64,000 nucleotides of DNA from CAVUCH01 sp963739995 (GTDB taxonomy: Bacteria > Acidobacteriota > Vicinamibacteria > Vicinamibacterales > JAENWD01), in contig CAVUCH010000019.1 in NCBI GenBank assembly GCA_963739995.1, forward strand, positions 155,372-219,371. The letters are read 5' to 3'. Within the stretch, counting starts at the first letter, position 1. Each line of letters begins with the position of its first letter. Shown here piece after piece: positions 9,273 through 18,285 of the stretch. A program made the position numbers and the translations under genes. Below the pieces are notes generated by a model that was not told the DNA's origin, ran no database searches, and worked only from the letters and a program-made list of their open reading frames with translations.

Positions 9273-11984
9273 CTACATCGACAGCCAGTAGCTGACCTTG
9301 AGGAGTAGCACGTTCGACGCGGGCGTGTTCCACAGCTGGTTGAACGCGCGGCCGAGCGACTCGTCCCACTGGTCGATCCCCGCCGTGCGCCCCTGCGCCC
9401 ACACCACGTACATCGTCGAGCCCGGCTTGAATTCCCAGCGCGTCACCAGGTTGGACCTGAACTCGCGGAAGCTGAAGTCGGGGTTCGCGAACGTGTACGT
9501 CGCGCCTGCCTCGGAGACAGTGTACTGGTTCGAGGTGCCGTCGTAGGCGAGCTCGTCGTTCGTCAGCACGTGGAAACGATTGGCGTAGTCATCCGCGTGC
9601 GGCGCCGTCACTCGCTTGAAGGTGGTGTACCGGCCGTTCGACACGAACGGGCTGCCATAGTACTGGATGGAGAGATCGGGCGTGATCTGCAGGTCCGCGC
9701 GGAACGTGACCGCGAGCGTGTCCTGGTCGATCCGGCCGAGCAGGTAGCGCGGGCCGCCGGAGGTCTCGGCCGTCGCGACGTACTGCAGGTCGTCGAGGTT
9801 CTTGGCGTACCCGACGACGGGCTGCAGCACGAGGCGCTGCGAAACTCGCCACCTGAGCGATCCGGACACTTCGGACTCGTGCGTGCCGGCCTCCGCGCCA
9901 AAGTGGCGGCGCAGCTGCCCGCCGAGGACGACCCGCCGCGACGGATCCGTCGAGACGGAGAAGAGGGTACCCCAGAACCCGCTCGTGAGCATCGACGGAC
10001 CGCCGCGCAGCAGACGCGTGTCGTTCGGTTCCTCGATGGCATCGACCGAGGCGGAGACGGTCCACTTGTTGTCGAACGTCCCGCTCGCCTGGACGCCGGT
10101 CACGGCGTCCGTACGCGTGCCGGAATAGTCGAACCTGTCCTGGCGCTCGACGGTGACTCCCCATGTCCGGAACGGCCCGGTGGGATCGGTTTGCTGGTAA
10201 CCGCCTGACGCCTCGTTCACGATGAAATCGGCCTGTCGGAGGAACCCGATGTCGTTCAGGTCGAAGCCCGGCGAGACCCAGCGGGTCGCATTCGCCCACC
10301 GCCACTTGCTGCTGCCGTACCGGGCGAACCGGAACGTCCCGGCGTGCCCGGAAAGAGAGGTCGCCGCTCCATCCACTCCCAGGTGATCCGCGTCGGGCCG
10401 CTGGTAGTAGTGCACCGGGTTCCGCTGCAGCTCGGTGATGGCGGCCGTGTCGCCGGCGATCCGGCTGAAGGCGCCCTTCGCTTCGAGAACGTACGACCGG
10501 TTCGCGAAGTACTGGACGAAGTCCACGGCGCCGGTGAGCGCGTCGCCCGGGAGGAACTCGAGAGCGGGGTCGCCAATCCAGCGGTGCGTGTTCGTGAGCA
10601 TGCCGCCGAGCACCGTGTTGCCCTTCGCCCAGTCCTTCTGCAGCCGGGCCGCAAAGTAGTTCGTCGTCGGCTCGACCGGCCGCTCCCGTTCGATGCCGTC
10701 GAGGGAGACGTGCGCGTGCTCGGCACTCGTGACGCTTTGCAGGATCCCGACCGACAAGCCATCCGGCGTCTTCCCGGTGACCTTGGCCGCCGTGATGATG
10801 GAGGTGCTGTCGGGCATGTCGACCGACTCGCCGGCGGCGGCGTCGGGCACGTAGTGCGGCGCCTGGCCGATGCGCCGCGAGTAGAACATCATCTCGTTCG
10901 TGCCGGCATCGACCGGCACGTCGCCGGTCGCCTGCACGCTATCGAGGTTGAGCGTCAGAATGTTCTTGCCCTCCATGAAGAACGGCCGCTTCTCCTCGAA
11001 GAACGTCTCGTACGCAGTGAGGTTGACGACGGATGGATCCGCTTCCACCTGTCCGAAGTCGGGGTTGACCGTCGCGTCGAGCGTGAAGTCGGTTGTGAGC
11101 CCGACCTTCGCGTCGAGGCCGGCGGTGCCATGGCCGCGCGCGCCGTCGCGGTAGGGGTTACCCTCCTCGACCGGTTGTCCCTCGACCCTCCCGACGGTGT
11201 GAGGCAGCAACTCGATGTGGCGATAGCGCGGGAGCCTGCTGATCCCGTGCAGCTCGCCGATGTTCTGCATGCGGCCGGTGCTGTTGCGCGGGATGAGGTT
11301 CCACTGATCCTCTTCCTGGTTGCGGTCCACCCAGCGCCACGCGTGGAGCCCCCAGACCTGCTGTTCCTGCGTACCGTAGCGCAGTTGACTGAGCGGGACC
11401 TGGAACTCCGCGGTCCAGGCGTCCGCCTCGAGGCCGACCTTGCCGTGCCACACGGCGTCCCAGCTCATGTCCCAGCCTTCGTTGGTAAGCACCAGGTCAA
11501 TCTTGGTGCCGGCCGCGGTCAGGTCGAATTCGAACCCCGATCGCTTGTCGAAGTAACTGTCGAAGCAGACGCCGGTGATGTCGCCGGCCAGGTCGTCACG
11601 CCGCGACGGGTAGCGGTGGATGAGCGCGGGATCGTCGTACGCCCGGATGGCGATGTACACGTTGCGATCGTCGTACAGGATCTTGAGTTCCGTCTTGACC
11701 GACGGGGCCGCGCCCTCGACGGGCAACTGCTGGATGTAGTCGCCGCTCCACCCGCCTTCGTTCCACGCGGCGTCGTCGAACCGTCCGTCGATCTTCGGCG
11801 CGGGTCCCTGGAGGCGCACGGCGTTGAAGATCCGAGGCGGGCGCGCCCGCCCGGAAGGATTGGCGGCCTTAGCGTCATCGGCCGGCGCCGGATCGGCCGG
11901 GGCCGCGCCGGCGATGGTCCCGGGTGACGGCGGAAGGAACAGAAGGCAGAGGAGGAGCCCCGTATGGATATGCCGTCGCCGCAT
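9273..11984 (-). CDS. DUF5916 family protein with N-terminal CBM9-like domain
   Basis: A ~903-residue exported protein. After a signal peptide (about 1-27), residues ~50-220 match the carbohydrate-binding family-9-like domain that opens this family (KIDGRFDDAAWNEGGW, followed by DRNVYIAIRAYDDP). The remainder is the DUF5916 region with alternating strands and the typical NPDFGQVEADP and FFEEKRPFFMEG blocks. It ends in an aromatic-rich strand (LLKVSYWLSM) as in outer-membrane beta-barrels. Role unknown. Such proteins are abundant in Acidobacteria, Gemmatimonadetes and Bacteroidetes. The start at 11984 gives the best signal peptide; an in-frame extension to 12275 looks non-coding. Confidence 0.9.
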   Translation of the reverse strand: MRRRHIHTGLLLCLLFLPPSPGTIAGAAPADPAPADDAKAANPSGRARPPRIFNAVRLQGPAPKIDGRFDDAAWNEGGWSGDYIQQLPVEGAAPSVKTELKILYDDRNVYIAIRAYDDPALIHRYPSRRDDLAGDITGVCFDSYFDKRSGFEFDLTAAGTKIDLVLTNEGWDMSWDAVWHGKVGLEADAWTAEFQVPLSQLRYGTQEQQVWGLHAWRWVDRNQEEDQWNLIPRNSTGRMQNIGELHGISRLPRYRHIELLPHTVGRVEGQPVEEGNPYRDGARGHGTAGLDAKVGLTTDFTLDATVNPDFGQVEADPSVVNLTAYETFFEEKRPFFMEGKNILTLNLDSVQATGDVPVDAGTNEMMFYSRRIGQAPHYVPDAAAGESVDMPDSTSIITAAKVTGKTPDGLSVGILQSVTSAEHAHVSLDGIERERPVEPTTNYFAARLQKDWAKGNTVLGGMLTNTHRWIGDPALEFLPGDALTGAVDFVQYFANRSYVLEAKGAFSRIAGDTAAITELQRNPVHYYQRPDADHLGVDGAATSLSGHAGTFRFARYGSSKWRWANATRWVSPGFDLNDIGFLRQADFIVNEASGGYQQTDPTGPFRTWGVTVERQDRFDYSGTRTDAVTGVQASGTFDNKWTVSASVDAIEEPNDTRLLRGGPSMLTSGFWGTLFSVSTDPSRRVVLGGQLRRHFGAEAGTHESEVSGSLRWRVSQRLVLQPVVGYAKNLDDLQYVATAETSGGPRYLLGRIDQDTLAVTFRADLQITPDLSIQYYGSPFVSNGRYTTFKRVTAPHADDYANRFHVLTNDELAYDGTSNQYTVSEAGATYTFANPDFSFREFRSNLVTRWEFKPGSTMYVVWAQGRTAGIDQWDESLGRAFNQLWNTPASNVLLLKVSYWLSM

Positions 11985-12334
11985 GGTGGGAAACCGAGAG
12001 GGGACGACGGCGAGGAGATCGCCGTGGTGCTCGGTCGAGCATAGCCCAGCTGCGACGCTGACGCGAGCGGAACGGCGGCCTCGCGGATCAGGGCAGGGCC
12101 GGCCGGCGTACGGTGGCGGGCCGAGCGAGGTCACCCGCCACTCACCCCAACCTCGTTCTTCAGCCCCTCCAACAACTTGCGGTTTTTGCGCGGCTCGCGA
12201 GGGCAAATGCCCGCCTGCTGCATGGCTTCGGTCGTATTCCCAACCATGCACACAAATGTGCGAGTGGCATCGCATCGCGCCCCGAATCGCCTTGCCTCCT
12301 CATCAAGATCCGCGTACCATCCAGCGCACCCCGA
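11985..12334. other. Intergenic region, no gene seen
   Basis: A 350-base gap upstream of the leftward DUF5916 gene and before a small rightward frame. It should carry the DUF5916 promoter. No convincing gene, repeat or hairpin was found. Confidence 0.35.
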
Positions 12335-12586
12335 ATGGATCGTCGAACACGGCCTCCAGACGTCCACCCTCTCGTGAGCGGCTTCGCATGCCCGTCCTGT
12401 GCGGGGAACCAGGCCCGCCTCGCCACCGTTCTGGAGTGGTTCTTCTACCTCCGGTGCGACGCGTGCGACCACATCTGGTCGCATCCCGAGCGCCGGCAGA
12501 AGGAGCAGCGACGTGCTCTTCCGAATAACCCGAAGCCGCTCAAAGCCGAACTGCCTTCCCGCGCCGCTGACCGTCGCGAAGCCTGA
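12335..12586 (+). CDS. Small zinc-ribbon-like hypothetical protein
   Basis: An 83-residue frame starting at ATG 12335 with two CxxC knuckles: FACPSC and LRCDAC, 18 residues apart. This spacing is typical of a zinc ribbon. The segment VLEWFFYLRCDACDHIW looks protein-like. The tail is Lys/Arg/Pro-rich. I see no strong ribosome site and no neighbour that suggests a role, so this is a tentative gene. Confidence 0.5.
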   Translation: MDRRTRPPDVHPLVSGFACPSCAGNQARLATVLEWFFYLRCDACDHIWSHPERRQKEQRRALPNNPKPLKAELPSRAADRREA

Positions 12587-12759
12587 GGCGGGATCGCCGC
12601 GTGCTCATTTCTCCGCGTCCGTGTGCTCGTGTCGAGGTTCGCTCCGATGACCATGCATGGGTTTAAGTCTTGCAATCCAGCCGCGCTGGTTTTGGAGGCG
12701 CGGTGGCGATTGTGGCGCCACGCCACCGACGGCAACTGCAACGAACGGAGGACAACGCG

Positions 12760-13356
12760 ATGATCCGAGCTTTGTGCGTTGTGGCGGTACTCGCCTTTGC
12801 CCAGCCAACCTACGCCGACACCATCGGTGTGACATTCGCCGGCGGGTTTACGACCCTTACAGATTTTGACACCGTCATCGGGTGGAAATTCACCGCAAAC
12901 ACAGACCTGCACGCCGGCGCTCTCGGCATGTGGGATGAAGGTGGCGATGGGTTCTCCGCCGTCACGGAAGTCGGACTCTGGACCGACGATGGCAGCCTCC
13001 TGAGTATGGCAACCGTGGGCTCAGCCGATGGGCTCGATAGCGGGTTTCGGTTCGCCGCAATCAGCCCCGTCCTGCTCGCGGGCGGGCATAGCTATGTCGT
13101 CGCAGGCCTGCTTCGGGCTCCCGACTACTACCGAGCCTTCGGAACGGTGACCAACTCGCCATTCGTAACGTGGACGGACAGTCGCGCGGTCAACACGGAC
13201 GTTCTGACTTTCCCCACGGAGATCACGGGCCGTCCTGGCAGCTATTTTGGCGCGAACCTCCGGGTCGCAGCGGTGCCCGAACCGCAAAGTCTTGCTCTAC
13301 TCGCGGTCGGGTTGGCCGGAATCGGCGGGTTGCGCTGGCTGCGCCGACGGGGGTAG
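12760..13356 (+). CDS. PEP-CTERM sorting-domain protein with DUF4082-like domain
   Basis: A 198-residue secreted protein. The start at 12760 follows GGAGGA by 7 bases. A signal peptide (1-18) is followed by a DUF4082-like segment (IGWKFTANTDLHAGALGMWD, then VGLWTDDGSLLSMATV). The C terminus has the sorting signal VPEPQSLALLAVGLAGIGGL and a basic end WLRRRG, the hallmark of exosortase-processed surface or exopolysaccharide-associated proteins. No exosortase lies in this window. Confidence 0.88.
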   Translation: MIRALCVVAVLAFAQPTYADTIGVTFAGGFTTLTDFDTVIGWKFTANTDLHAGALGMWDEGGDGFSAVTEVGLWTDDGSLLSMATVGSADGLDSGFRFAAISPVLLAGGHSYVVAGLLRAPDYYRAFGTVTNSPFVTWTDSRAVNTDVLTFPTEITGRPGSYFGANLRVAAVPEPQSLALLAVGLAGIGGLRWLRRRG

Positions 13357-13812
13357 CCATCACAGGCTTGTATCGGGCCGGGCCAAGGGCCCTGGCGGGT
13401 GAGGCGCTGAGGGGTCGCGGAACACCCTCGGCATAGCGCGTCGGTGTTCGGCCGGAACTTGAGCGACGACACCGCTCGCCGCCGAGGCGGGCCGATTCGC
13501 ATTGCGTAACCACCCGCGGGTTCTTCCAGTCATTTCGATGTCCGCGCCAGCCAGGTGTCGCGTTTCCTCTCCTCCTCGCCACGGGTTGGCCGCCGCCGGT
13601 GTGCGGCAGTGGCGCGCACGGACGAGGAGGTAGACCGGCGGTTACGCAACACTCCGCCGAGCACGTCCCACCCTCTCCAGGCAGCCTTGGGACGAACCGG
13701 GGGACGAGCCGCGTTCATGTCCCTCCGGGTTTGAACGGGAGCGGCGTAGTCGTCGTATCCTGAGCGGACGCTGAACTTCACGCGCGCGCCGCGCACCATC
13801 CGGAGATCTCGC
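13357..13812. other. Intergenic region with a 10-bp inverted-repeat pair
   Basis: A 456-base gap. TTGCGTAACC at 13502-13511 is repeated in inverted form (GGTTACGCAA) at 13640-13649, enclosing about 128 bases without a gene, which could be a small non-autonomous mobile element. No direct duplication flanking it was recognised. Confidence 0.4.
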
Positions 13813-15264
13813 ATGCAGATGCATCGGGCGGCCCAGCCCACGTCGAACACGACCGCGCGCATGCGGCCGGTACCGCTCGCGCTCGCGGCCTGCGTCGCGC
13901 TCCTGTTCGCGCCCGCACTCGCCGCACGCCAGGCGCAGCCGACACCCGCACAGGGCCGCCTGCAGGTGCCGGTCGAGTATTACAAGCTTCCGAACGGCCT
14001 CAAGGTCGTGCTCTCGCGCGACACCACGACGCCGACGGTGGCGGTGGCCGTGTACTACAAGATCGGCTTCCGGAACGAGCCGAAGGACCGCACCGGGTTC
14101 GCTCACCTGTTCGAGCACATGATGTTCCAGGGGTCCGCCAATCTCGGAAAGATGCAGTTCATCAGGCTCGTCGAGTCGAATGGCGGTCTGCTGAACGGCT
14201 CCACGCGGTTCGACTTCACGAACTACTTCCAGGTCATTCCGTCGCACGTGCTCGAGACCGTGCTCTGGGCCGAGGCCGATCGGATGCGCGGCCTCGACAT
14301 CAGTCCGGAGAACCTGAAGAACCAGCAGGACGTCGTGAAGAGCGAGGTGCGCGTCAACGTGCTCAACCAGCCGTATGGCGGGTTTCCGTGGATCGACCTG
14401 CCGATGGCCGCGAACGAGAACTGGTACAACGCGCACAATTTCTACGGCGACCTCGAACACCTCGACGCGGCCACCATCGCCGATGTGGAAGGGTTCTTCA
14501 AGACGTTCTACGCGCCCAGCAATGCCGTGCTGGTCGTGTCCGGCGACTTCGAGGCGGCGCAGGCCAAGACGTGGGTGCAGCAGTACTTCGCCGGGATCCC
14601 GTCGGCGACGCTGCCGCCGCCGCCAGACCTGCGCGAGCCGCGACAGGAAAAGGAGAAGCGCGCCGGCCGCGTCGACCCGCTCGCCACCCGTCCGGCGCTC
14701 GGGATCGCGTACCACGTCCCGGAGCGGAACACACCGCAGTGGTATGCCTTCGGCCTGATCGATCAACTGCTGGGGCAGGGCGCCGATTCGCTGCTCTACG
14801 ATGAGATGGTCCGCAAGCGCGGCCTGACGACCCGCGTCGAGGCGGGCATCAACTTCGGCCTTGGCAACATGCTCGATTACAGCGGCCCGATGCTGTGGAT
14901 CTCCCAGTTCTTCCACGACACGGGCACGGCGAGCGATGCGCTGGTCGAGGCGTTCGACGCGACCGTCAATCAGCTGCGCACGCAGCCGGTGGACGCGGCG
15001 ACGCTGGATCGGGCGCAGGTGAAGCTACGGTCCGCGCTCTACGCGAGCCTGGAGTCGTTCGCCGGGTTCGGCCGCGCGAACCTGCTCGCGTCACTGGCGC
15101 TGTTCGACGACGACCCGGGCCGCATCAACGGCCTGGAAGCCGAGTTCGCGAAAGTCACGCCGGCCGTGCTGCAGGAGACGGCACGCGAGTACCTCCGCCC
15201 AGGCAACCGCACGATCTACACCGTGACGCCCGGCGCCAAGCCCGCGGCGGACGCCCCGAAGTGA
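13813..15264 (+). CDS. M16 family zinc metallopeptidase, active subunit type
   Basis: A 483-residue exported peptidase of the pitrilysin/processing-peptidase family. It has a signal region (20-40) and the inverted zinc motif HLFEH (98-102), followed 76 residues later by the third ligand Glu178 in VVKSEVR. This fits the family signature HxxEH with about 75 residues to the Glu. Two M16 halves follow. The gene is 13 bases upstream of a second M16 gene lacking the zinc motif, the usual two-subunit arrangement. Probably degrades peptides in the periplasm. The start at 13813 follows GGAG; an internal ATG at 13861 is an alternative. Confidence 0.93.
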   Translation: MQMHRAAQPTSNTTARMRPVPLALAACVALLFAPALAARQAQPTPAQGRLQVPVEYYKLPNGLKVVLSRDTTTPTVAVAVYYKIGFRNEPKDRTGFAHLFEHMMFQGSANLGKMQFIRLVESNGGLLNGSTRFDFTNYFQVIPSHVLETVLWAEADRMRGLDISPENLKNQQDVVKSEVRVNVLNQPYGGFPWIDLPMAANENWYNAHNFYGDLEHLDAATIADVEGFFKTFYAPSNAVLVVSGDFEAAQAKTWVQQYFAGIPSATLPPPPDLREPRQEKEKRAGRVDPLATRPALGIAYHVPERNTPQWYAFGLIDQLLGQGADSLLYDEMVRKRGLTTRVEAGINFGLGNMLDYSGPMLWISQFFHDTGTASDALVEAFDATVNQLRTQPVDAATLDRAQVKLRSALYASLESFAGFGRANLLASLALFDDDPGRINGLEAEFAKVTPAVLQETAREYLRPGNRTIYTVTPGAKPAADAPK

Positions 15265-15277
15265 ACCGCGAGGTACC

Positions 15278-16678
15278 ATGCGCATCCTGATAGCTCACTC
15301 CCGCATCCTGGCCACCATCCTGTGCCTGTTCCCGACGGCCCTCGCGGGCTCCGTGTCGGCCCAGCCTGCGCGCCAGTCGCCACCGCCAGCCGGCACACCC
15401 CGGAACTTCACCCTGCCGAAGCCGACGCGGTTCGCGCTGCCGAACGGTCTCGCGGTCACGCTCGTGCCGTTCGGCCAGGTGCCGAAGGTGGCCATCCGCC
15501 TGGTCCTGGATGCCGGCAACCTGTACGAAGCCGCCGACCAGGTCTGGCTGGCGGATCTCACGGGCCGGATGCTGGAGGAAGGGACCAAGGCTCGCGCGGC
15601 CGACGCGCTCGCGCGCGAGCTCGCCGGAATGGGCGGTGAGCTGGCGGTGTCGGTCGGCCCCGACACCGCCTCGATCACCACCGAGGTTCTTGCCGACCGG
15701 GGCGCGGCAGGCGCACGCCTCGTCGCGGAGGTTGCGCGCGAGCCGCGGCTTCCGCAGGAGGCCTTCGCCCGCGTGAAGGCCGGGCTGCTGCGTGACCTCG
15801 CCATCCAGAAGAGCACGCCGCAAGCAATCGCGGGCGAGCGCTTTGCCGCGCTGGTCTACGGCGACCACCCCTACGGCCGGACGTTCCCGACAGAGGCGAT
15901 GCTCGGCGGCTACACGCTCGAGCAGGTGCAGGCGTTCCACCGGTCCCGTTTCGGCCCCAACCGCGCGCGCCTGTACGTCGCCGGCGTCTTCGACGCGCCG
16001 ACGCTCGAGGCCGCCATCCGCGACGCGTTCGGATCGTGGGAGCGCATCGAGAGTGCCGGCGCCCCCCCTCCCCCGGCCAAACAGTCACGGGGCTTCGCAC
16101 TCCTCGACCGGCCGGACGCGCCGCAGTCAACGATCCTCCTCGGGACCCGCGTTCCCGACCCGTCGAACCCCGACGCCATTCCCATGAGCGTGATGAACTC
16201 CCTGCTCGGCGGCTCGTTTGCCTCGCGCATCACCTCGAACATCCGCGAGCAGAAGGGGTACGCCTATTCACCGTACAGCTCCATCACCAACAACCTGAGA
16301 ACGGCGCACTGGGTGGAGACAGCAGATGTCACGACGGCGAACACGGGCGATTCGCTCGAGGAGATCAGGAAGGAGATCGTGCGGCTGCGGACGGACGCCC
16401 CGCCGGCCGAGGAGCTGACGGGCATTCAGAAGAACATGGCTGGCACGTTCGTGGTCCGCAACGCCTCGCGCCAGGGCGTCATCGGACAGCTCGCCTTCGT
16501 CGATCTGCACGGGCTCGGCGACGATTACCTGGTGAAGTATGTGGATCGCGTACAAGCGGTCACGCCGGCGCAGGTCACGGACATGGCCAAAAAGTACCTG
16601 GAGCCCGCAGAGATGACGCTCGTGGTGGTCGGGGACGAGAAGGTGGTGAAGGAGCAGGTGGAGCGCGCGACACGCTGA
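15278..16678 (+). CDS. M16 family protein, non-catalytic partner
   Basis: A 466-residue exported M16 protein with a signal peptide (1-29). In the position of HxxEH it has LTGRMLEEG (residues 94-102), so zinc cannot be bound. It keeps the C-terminal segment GGSFASRITSNIREQKGYAY, which carries the Arg/Tyr pair that the partner subunit contributes to substrate binding. With the preceding active M16 gene it probably forms a heterodimeric peptidase. The intergenic gap is only 13 bases and the pair is certainly an operon. Confidence 0.92.
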   Translation: MRILIAHSRILATILCLFPTALAGSVSAQPARQSPPPAGTPRNFTLPKPTRFALPNGLAVTLVPFGQVPKVAIRLVLDAGNLYEAADQVWLADLTGRMLEEGTKARAADALARELAGMGGELAVSVGPDTASITTEVLADRGAAGARLVAEVAREPRLPQEAFARVKAGLLRDLAIQKSTPQAIAGERFAALVYGDHPYGRTFPTEAMLGGYTLEQVQAFHRSRFGPNRARLYVAGVFDAPTLEAAIRDAFGSWERIESAGAPPPPAKQSRGFALLDRPDAPQSTILLGTRVPDPSNPDAIPMSVMNSLLGGSFASRITSNIREQKGYAYSPYSSITNNLRTAHWVETADVTTANTGDSLEEIRKEIVRLRTDAPPAEELTGIQKNMAGTFVVRNASRQGVIGQLAFVDLHGLGDDYLVKYVDRVQAVTPAQVTDMAKKYLEPAEMTLVVVGDEKVVKEQVERATR

Positions 16679-16699
16679 TACCAGCATGCACGATGCACA

Positions 16700-16835
16700 C
16701 GTGTCTACGACGGCGCGGTTGCGCCTTCATGCCGTGTGCATTCTGGATCGGGTATTCTGCATCGTGCATTTTGCATCGTGGTGCATCGTGGTGCATCGTG
16801 GTGCATCGTGCATTCTGCATTGTGCATTCTGCATT
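16700..16835. repeat. Short tandem repeats built on TGCATTC / GTGCATCGTG
   Basis: Between convergent genes lie three to four copies of the 10-mer GTGCATCGTG (about 16779-16810), then four copies of the 7-mer TGCATT(C/G) (about 16810-16838). A smaller TGCATTGTGCATTG occurs near 4729-4742. The array touches the 3' end of argG. Confidence 0.8.
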
Positions 16836-18074
16836 CTATTTCGTCCGCCTCCTCCTCCCCTGCTTCATCCCCCGCACTTTCATCGGCAGCCCGAACAGAT
16901 CGATGAAGCCGCGAGCGGCGGTGACGTCGTAGTCCTTCATCGCGAAGCTCGCCAGCCTGGTGTCGTACAGGGAGAGGGGGGAGCGGGCGCCGACCGTCGT
17001 CGCACGACCCTTGAACAGCTTCACGCGGGCCTTGCCCGTGACGACCTCGCTCGCCTGGTCCACGAACGCCTGCAGCGCCTCGCGCAGCGGGTGGAACCAC
17101 TGCCCGTAGTACACGAGCTCGCCGTATTTGTGCGCAACCTGCTGTTTGAAGTGCGACAGGTCGCGCTCGAGGCACAACTGCTCGAGCGCGCGGTGTGCCT
17201 CGTAGAGGATCGTACCGCCGGGGGTTTCGTAGACCCCGCGGCTCTTCATGCCGACCAGGCGGTTCTCGACGATCGTGATCTGCCCGACGCCGTGCTTGCC
17301 CCCGATCCTGTTGAGCGCAGCGATGAGCTCGTGCCCCGCGCGGGCGTAACGCGTGCCGTTCACGGCCACCGGGTTGCCGCTCTTGAACTCGATCTCCACG
17401 TACTCCGGCGTGTCCGGCGCCTCGCTGACGGGGCGGCTGATGGTGTAGACGCGCTCGAGGGGTTCCTCTGAGGGATCCTCGATCTCGCCGCCCTCGTGCG
17501 AGATGTGCCACAGGTTGCGATCCTGCGAGTAGAGCTTCTCCTTCGTCTGGGTGATGGGAATCCTGTGCCTGACGGCATAGTCCACGGCTGTCTCGCGATC
17601 GTTCAGGCCGTCGGCCAGGAAACGGGGATCCTTCCACGGGGAGATGATCGTGAGCGACGGGTCGAGCGCCATGCACGTCAGCTCGAACCGCACCTGGTCG
17701 TTGCCCTTCCCCGTGGCGCCGTGCGCCACCGCGTCGGCCCCCGTCTCGTGGGCCACGTCGACCTGCGCCTTGGCGATCAGCGGCCGCGCGATGCTCGTGC
17801 CGAGCAGGTAGTCCGATTCGTAGGTGGCATGCGCCCGCAGCATCGGGAAGCAGTATTCTTCCGCGAACTCGCGGCGTAGATCGCGGACGACGACTTCGTC
17901 GGCGCCACTCTTCTTCGCCTTGCGCTCGATGCCTTTGAGCTCGGATCCCTGGCCCAGCTCCGCTGCGAACGCGACCAGTCGCACACCCGGATACCGCTCC
18001 TTCAGCCACGGCAGGATGACGGACGTGTCGAGGCCACCGGAATACGCGAGCACAATCTTCTTTGGCGACGGCAT
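16836..18074 (-). CDS. argG: Argininosuccinate synthase
   Basis: A 412-residue cytoplasmic enzyme that joins citrulline and aspartate with ATP to form argininosuccinate, the penultimate step of arginine synthesis. The ATP PP-loop AYSGGLDTS is at residues 10-18. The family blocks GATGKGNDQVRFE, RPVSEAPDTPEYVEIEF and a C-terminal SPLSLYD/AFAMKDYDVTAARGFI region are intact. Length is normal for the family. The start at 18074 (MPSPKKIV) fits the conserved N terminus. No other arginine gene is nearby, and it is convergent with the M16 pair. Confidence 0.97.
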   Translation of the reverse strand: MPSPKKIVLAYSGGLDTSVILPWLKERYPGVRLVAFAAELGQGSELKGIERKAKKSGADEVVVRDLRREFAEEYCFPMLRAHATYESDYLLGTSIARPLIAKAQVDVAHETGADAVAHGATGKGNDQVRFELTCMALDPSLTIISPWKDPRFLADGLNDRETAVDYAVRHRIPITQTKEKLYSQDRNLWHISHEGGEIEDPSEEPLERVYTISRPVSEAPDTPEYVEIEFKSGNPVAVNGTRYARAGHELIAALNRIGGKHGVGQITIVENRLVGMKSRGVYETPGGTILYEAHRALEQLCLERDLSHFKQQVAHKYGELVYYGQWFHPLREALQAFVDQASEVVTGKARVKLFKGRATTVGARSPLSLYDTRLASFAMKDYDVTAARGFIDLFGLPMKVRGMKQGRRRRTK

Positions 18075-18117
18075 GGCGGAACAGTCTATCGCACACACCT
18101 GCGGGCGCTGGCGCTAG

Positions 18118-18182
18118 AGGTGGGCGCTGGGCGTGGGCCTGGGCGCCGGGCGCCGGTGTGGAGCCGCGGCTTCAGCCCGGCC
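18118..18182. repeat. Degenerate TGGGCGC repeats followed by a palindromic element
   Basis: Immediately upstream of argG, 18118-18155 consists of imperfect TGGGCGC units. It is followed at 18158-18181 by a diverged copy of the GTGGAGCC...GGCTTCAGCCCGGC palindrome also found at 37311 and 33887. The copy could form a hairpin in the argG upstream region. Confidence 0.65.
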
Positions 18183-18285
18183 GACAGAACTCATCCCGAC
18201 ACCGGTGACCGAAACCAGAGCGCGACCGATTACAGTTAGGGCATGCGCCGCACAGTGAACGGTCACCCCGCGATCGGCTGACACG

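Noticed and set aside
10344..11927. 527-codon rightward open frame
   Set aside because: It lies antisense to the well-supported DUF5916 gene and is a GC-rich shadow frame rich in Arg, Val and His without domain motifs.
13642..14916. 424-codon leftward open frame
   Set aside because: It is antisense to the M16 peptidase gene with its intact HxxEH motif, and is Arg/His-rich shadow sequence.
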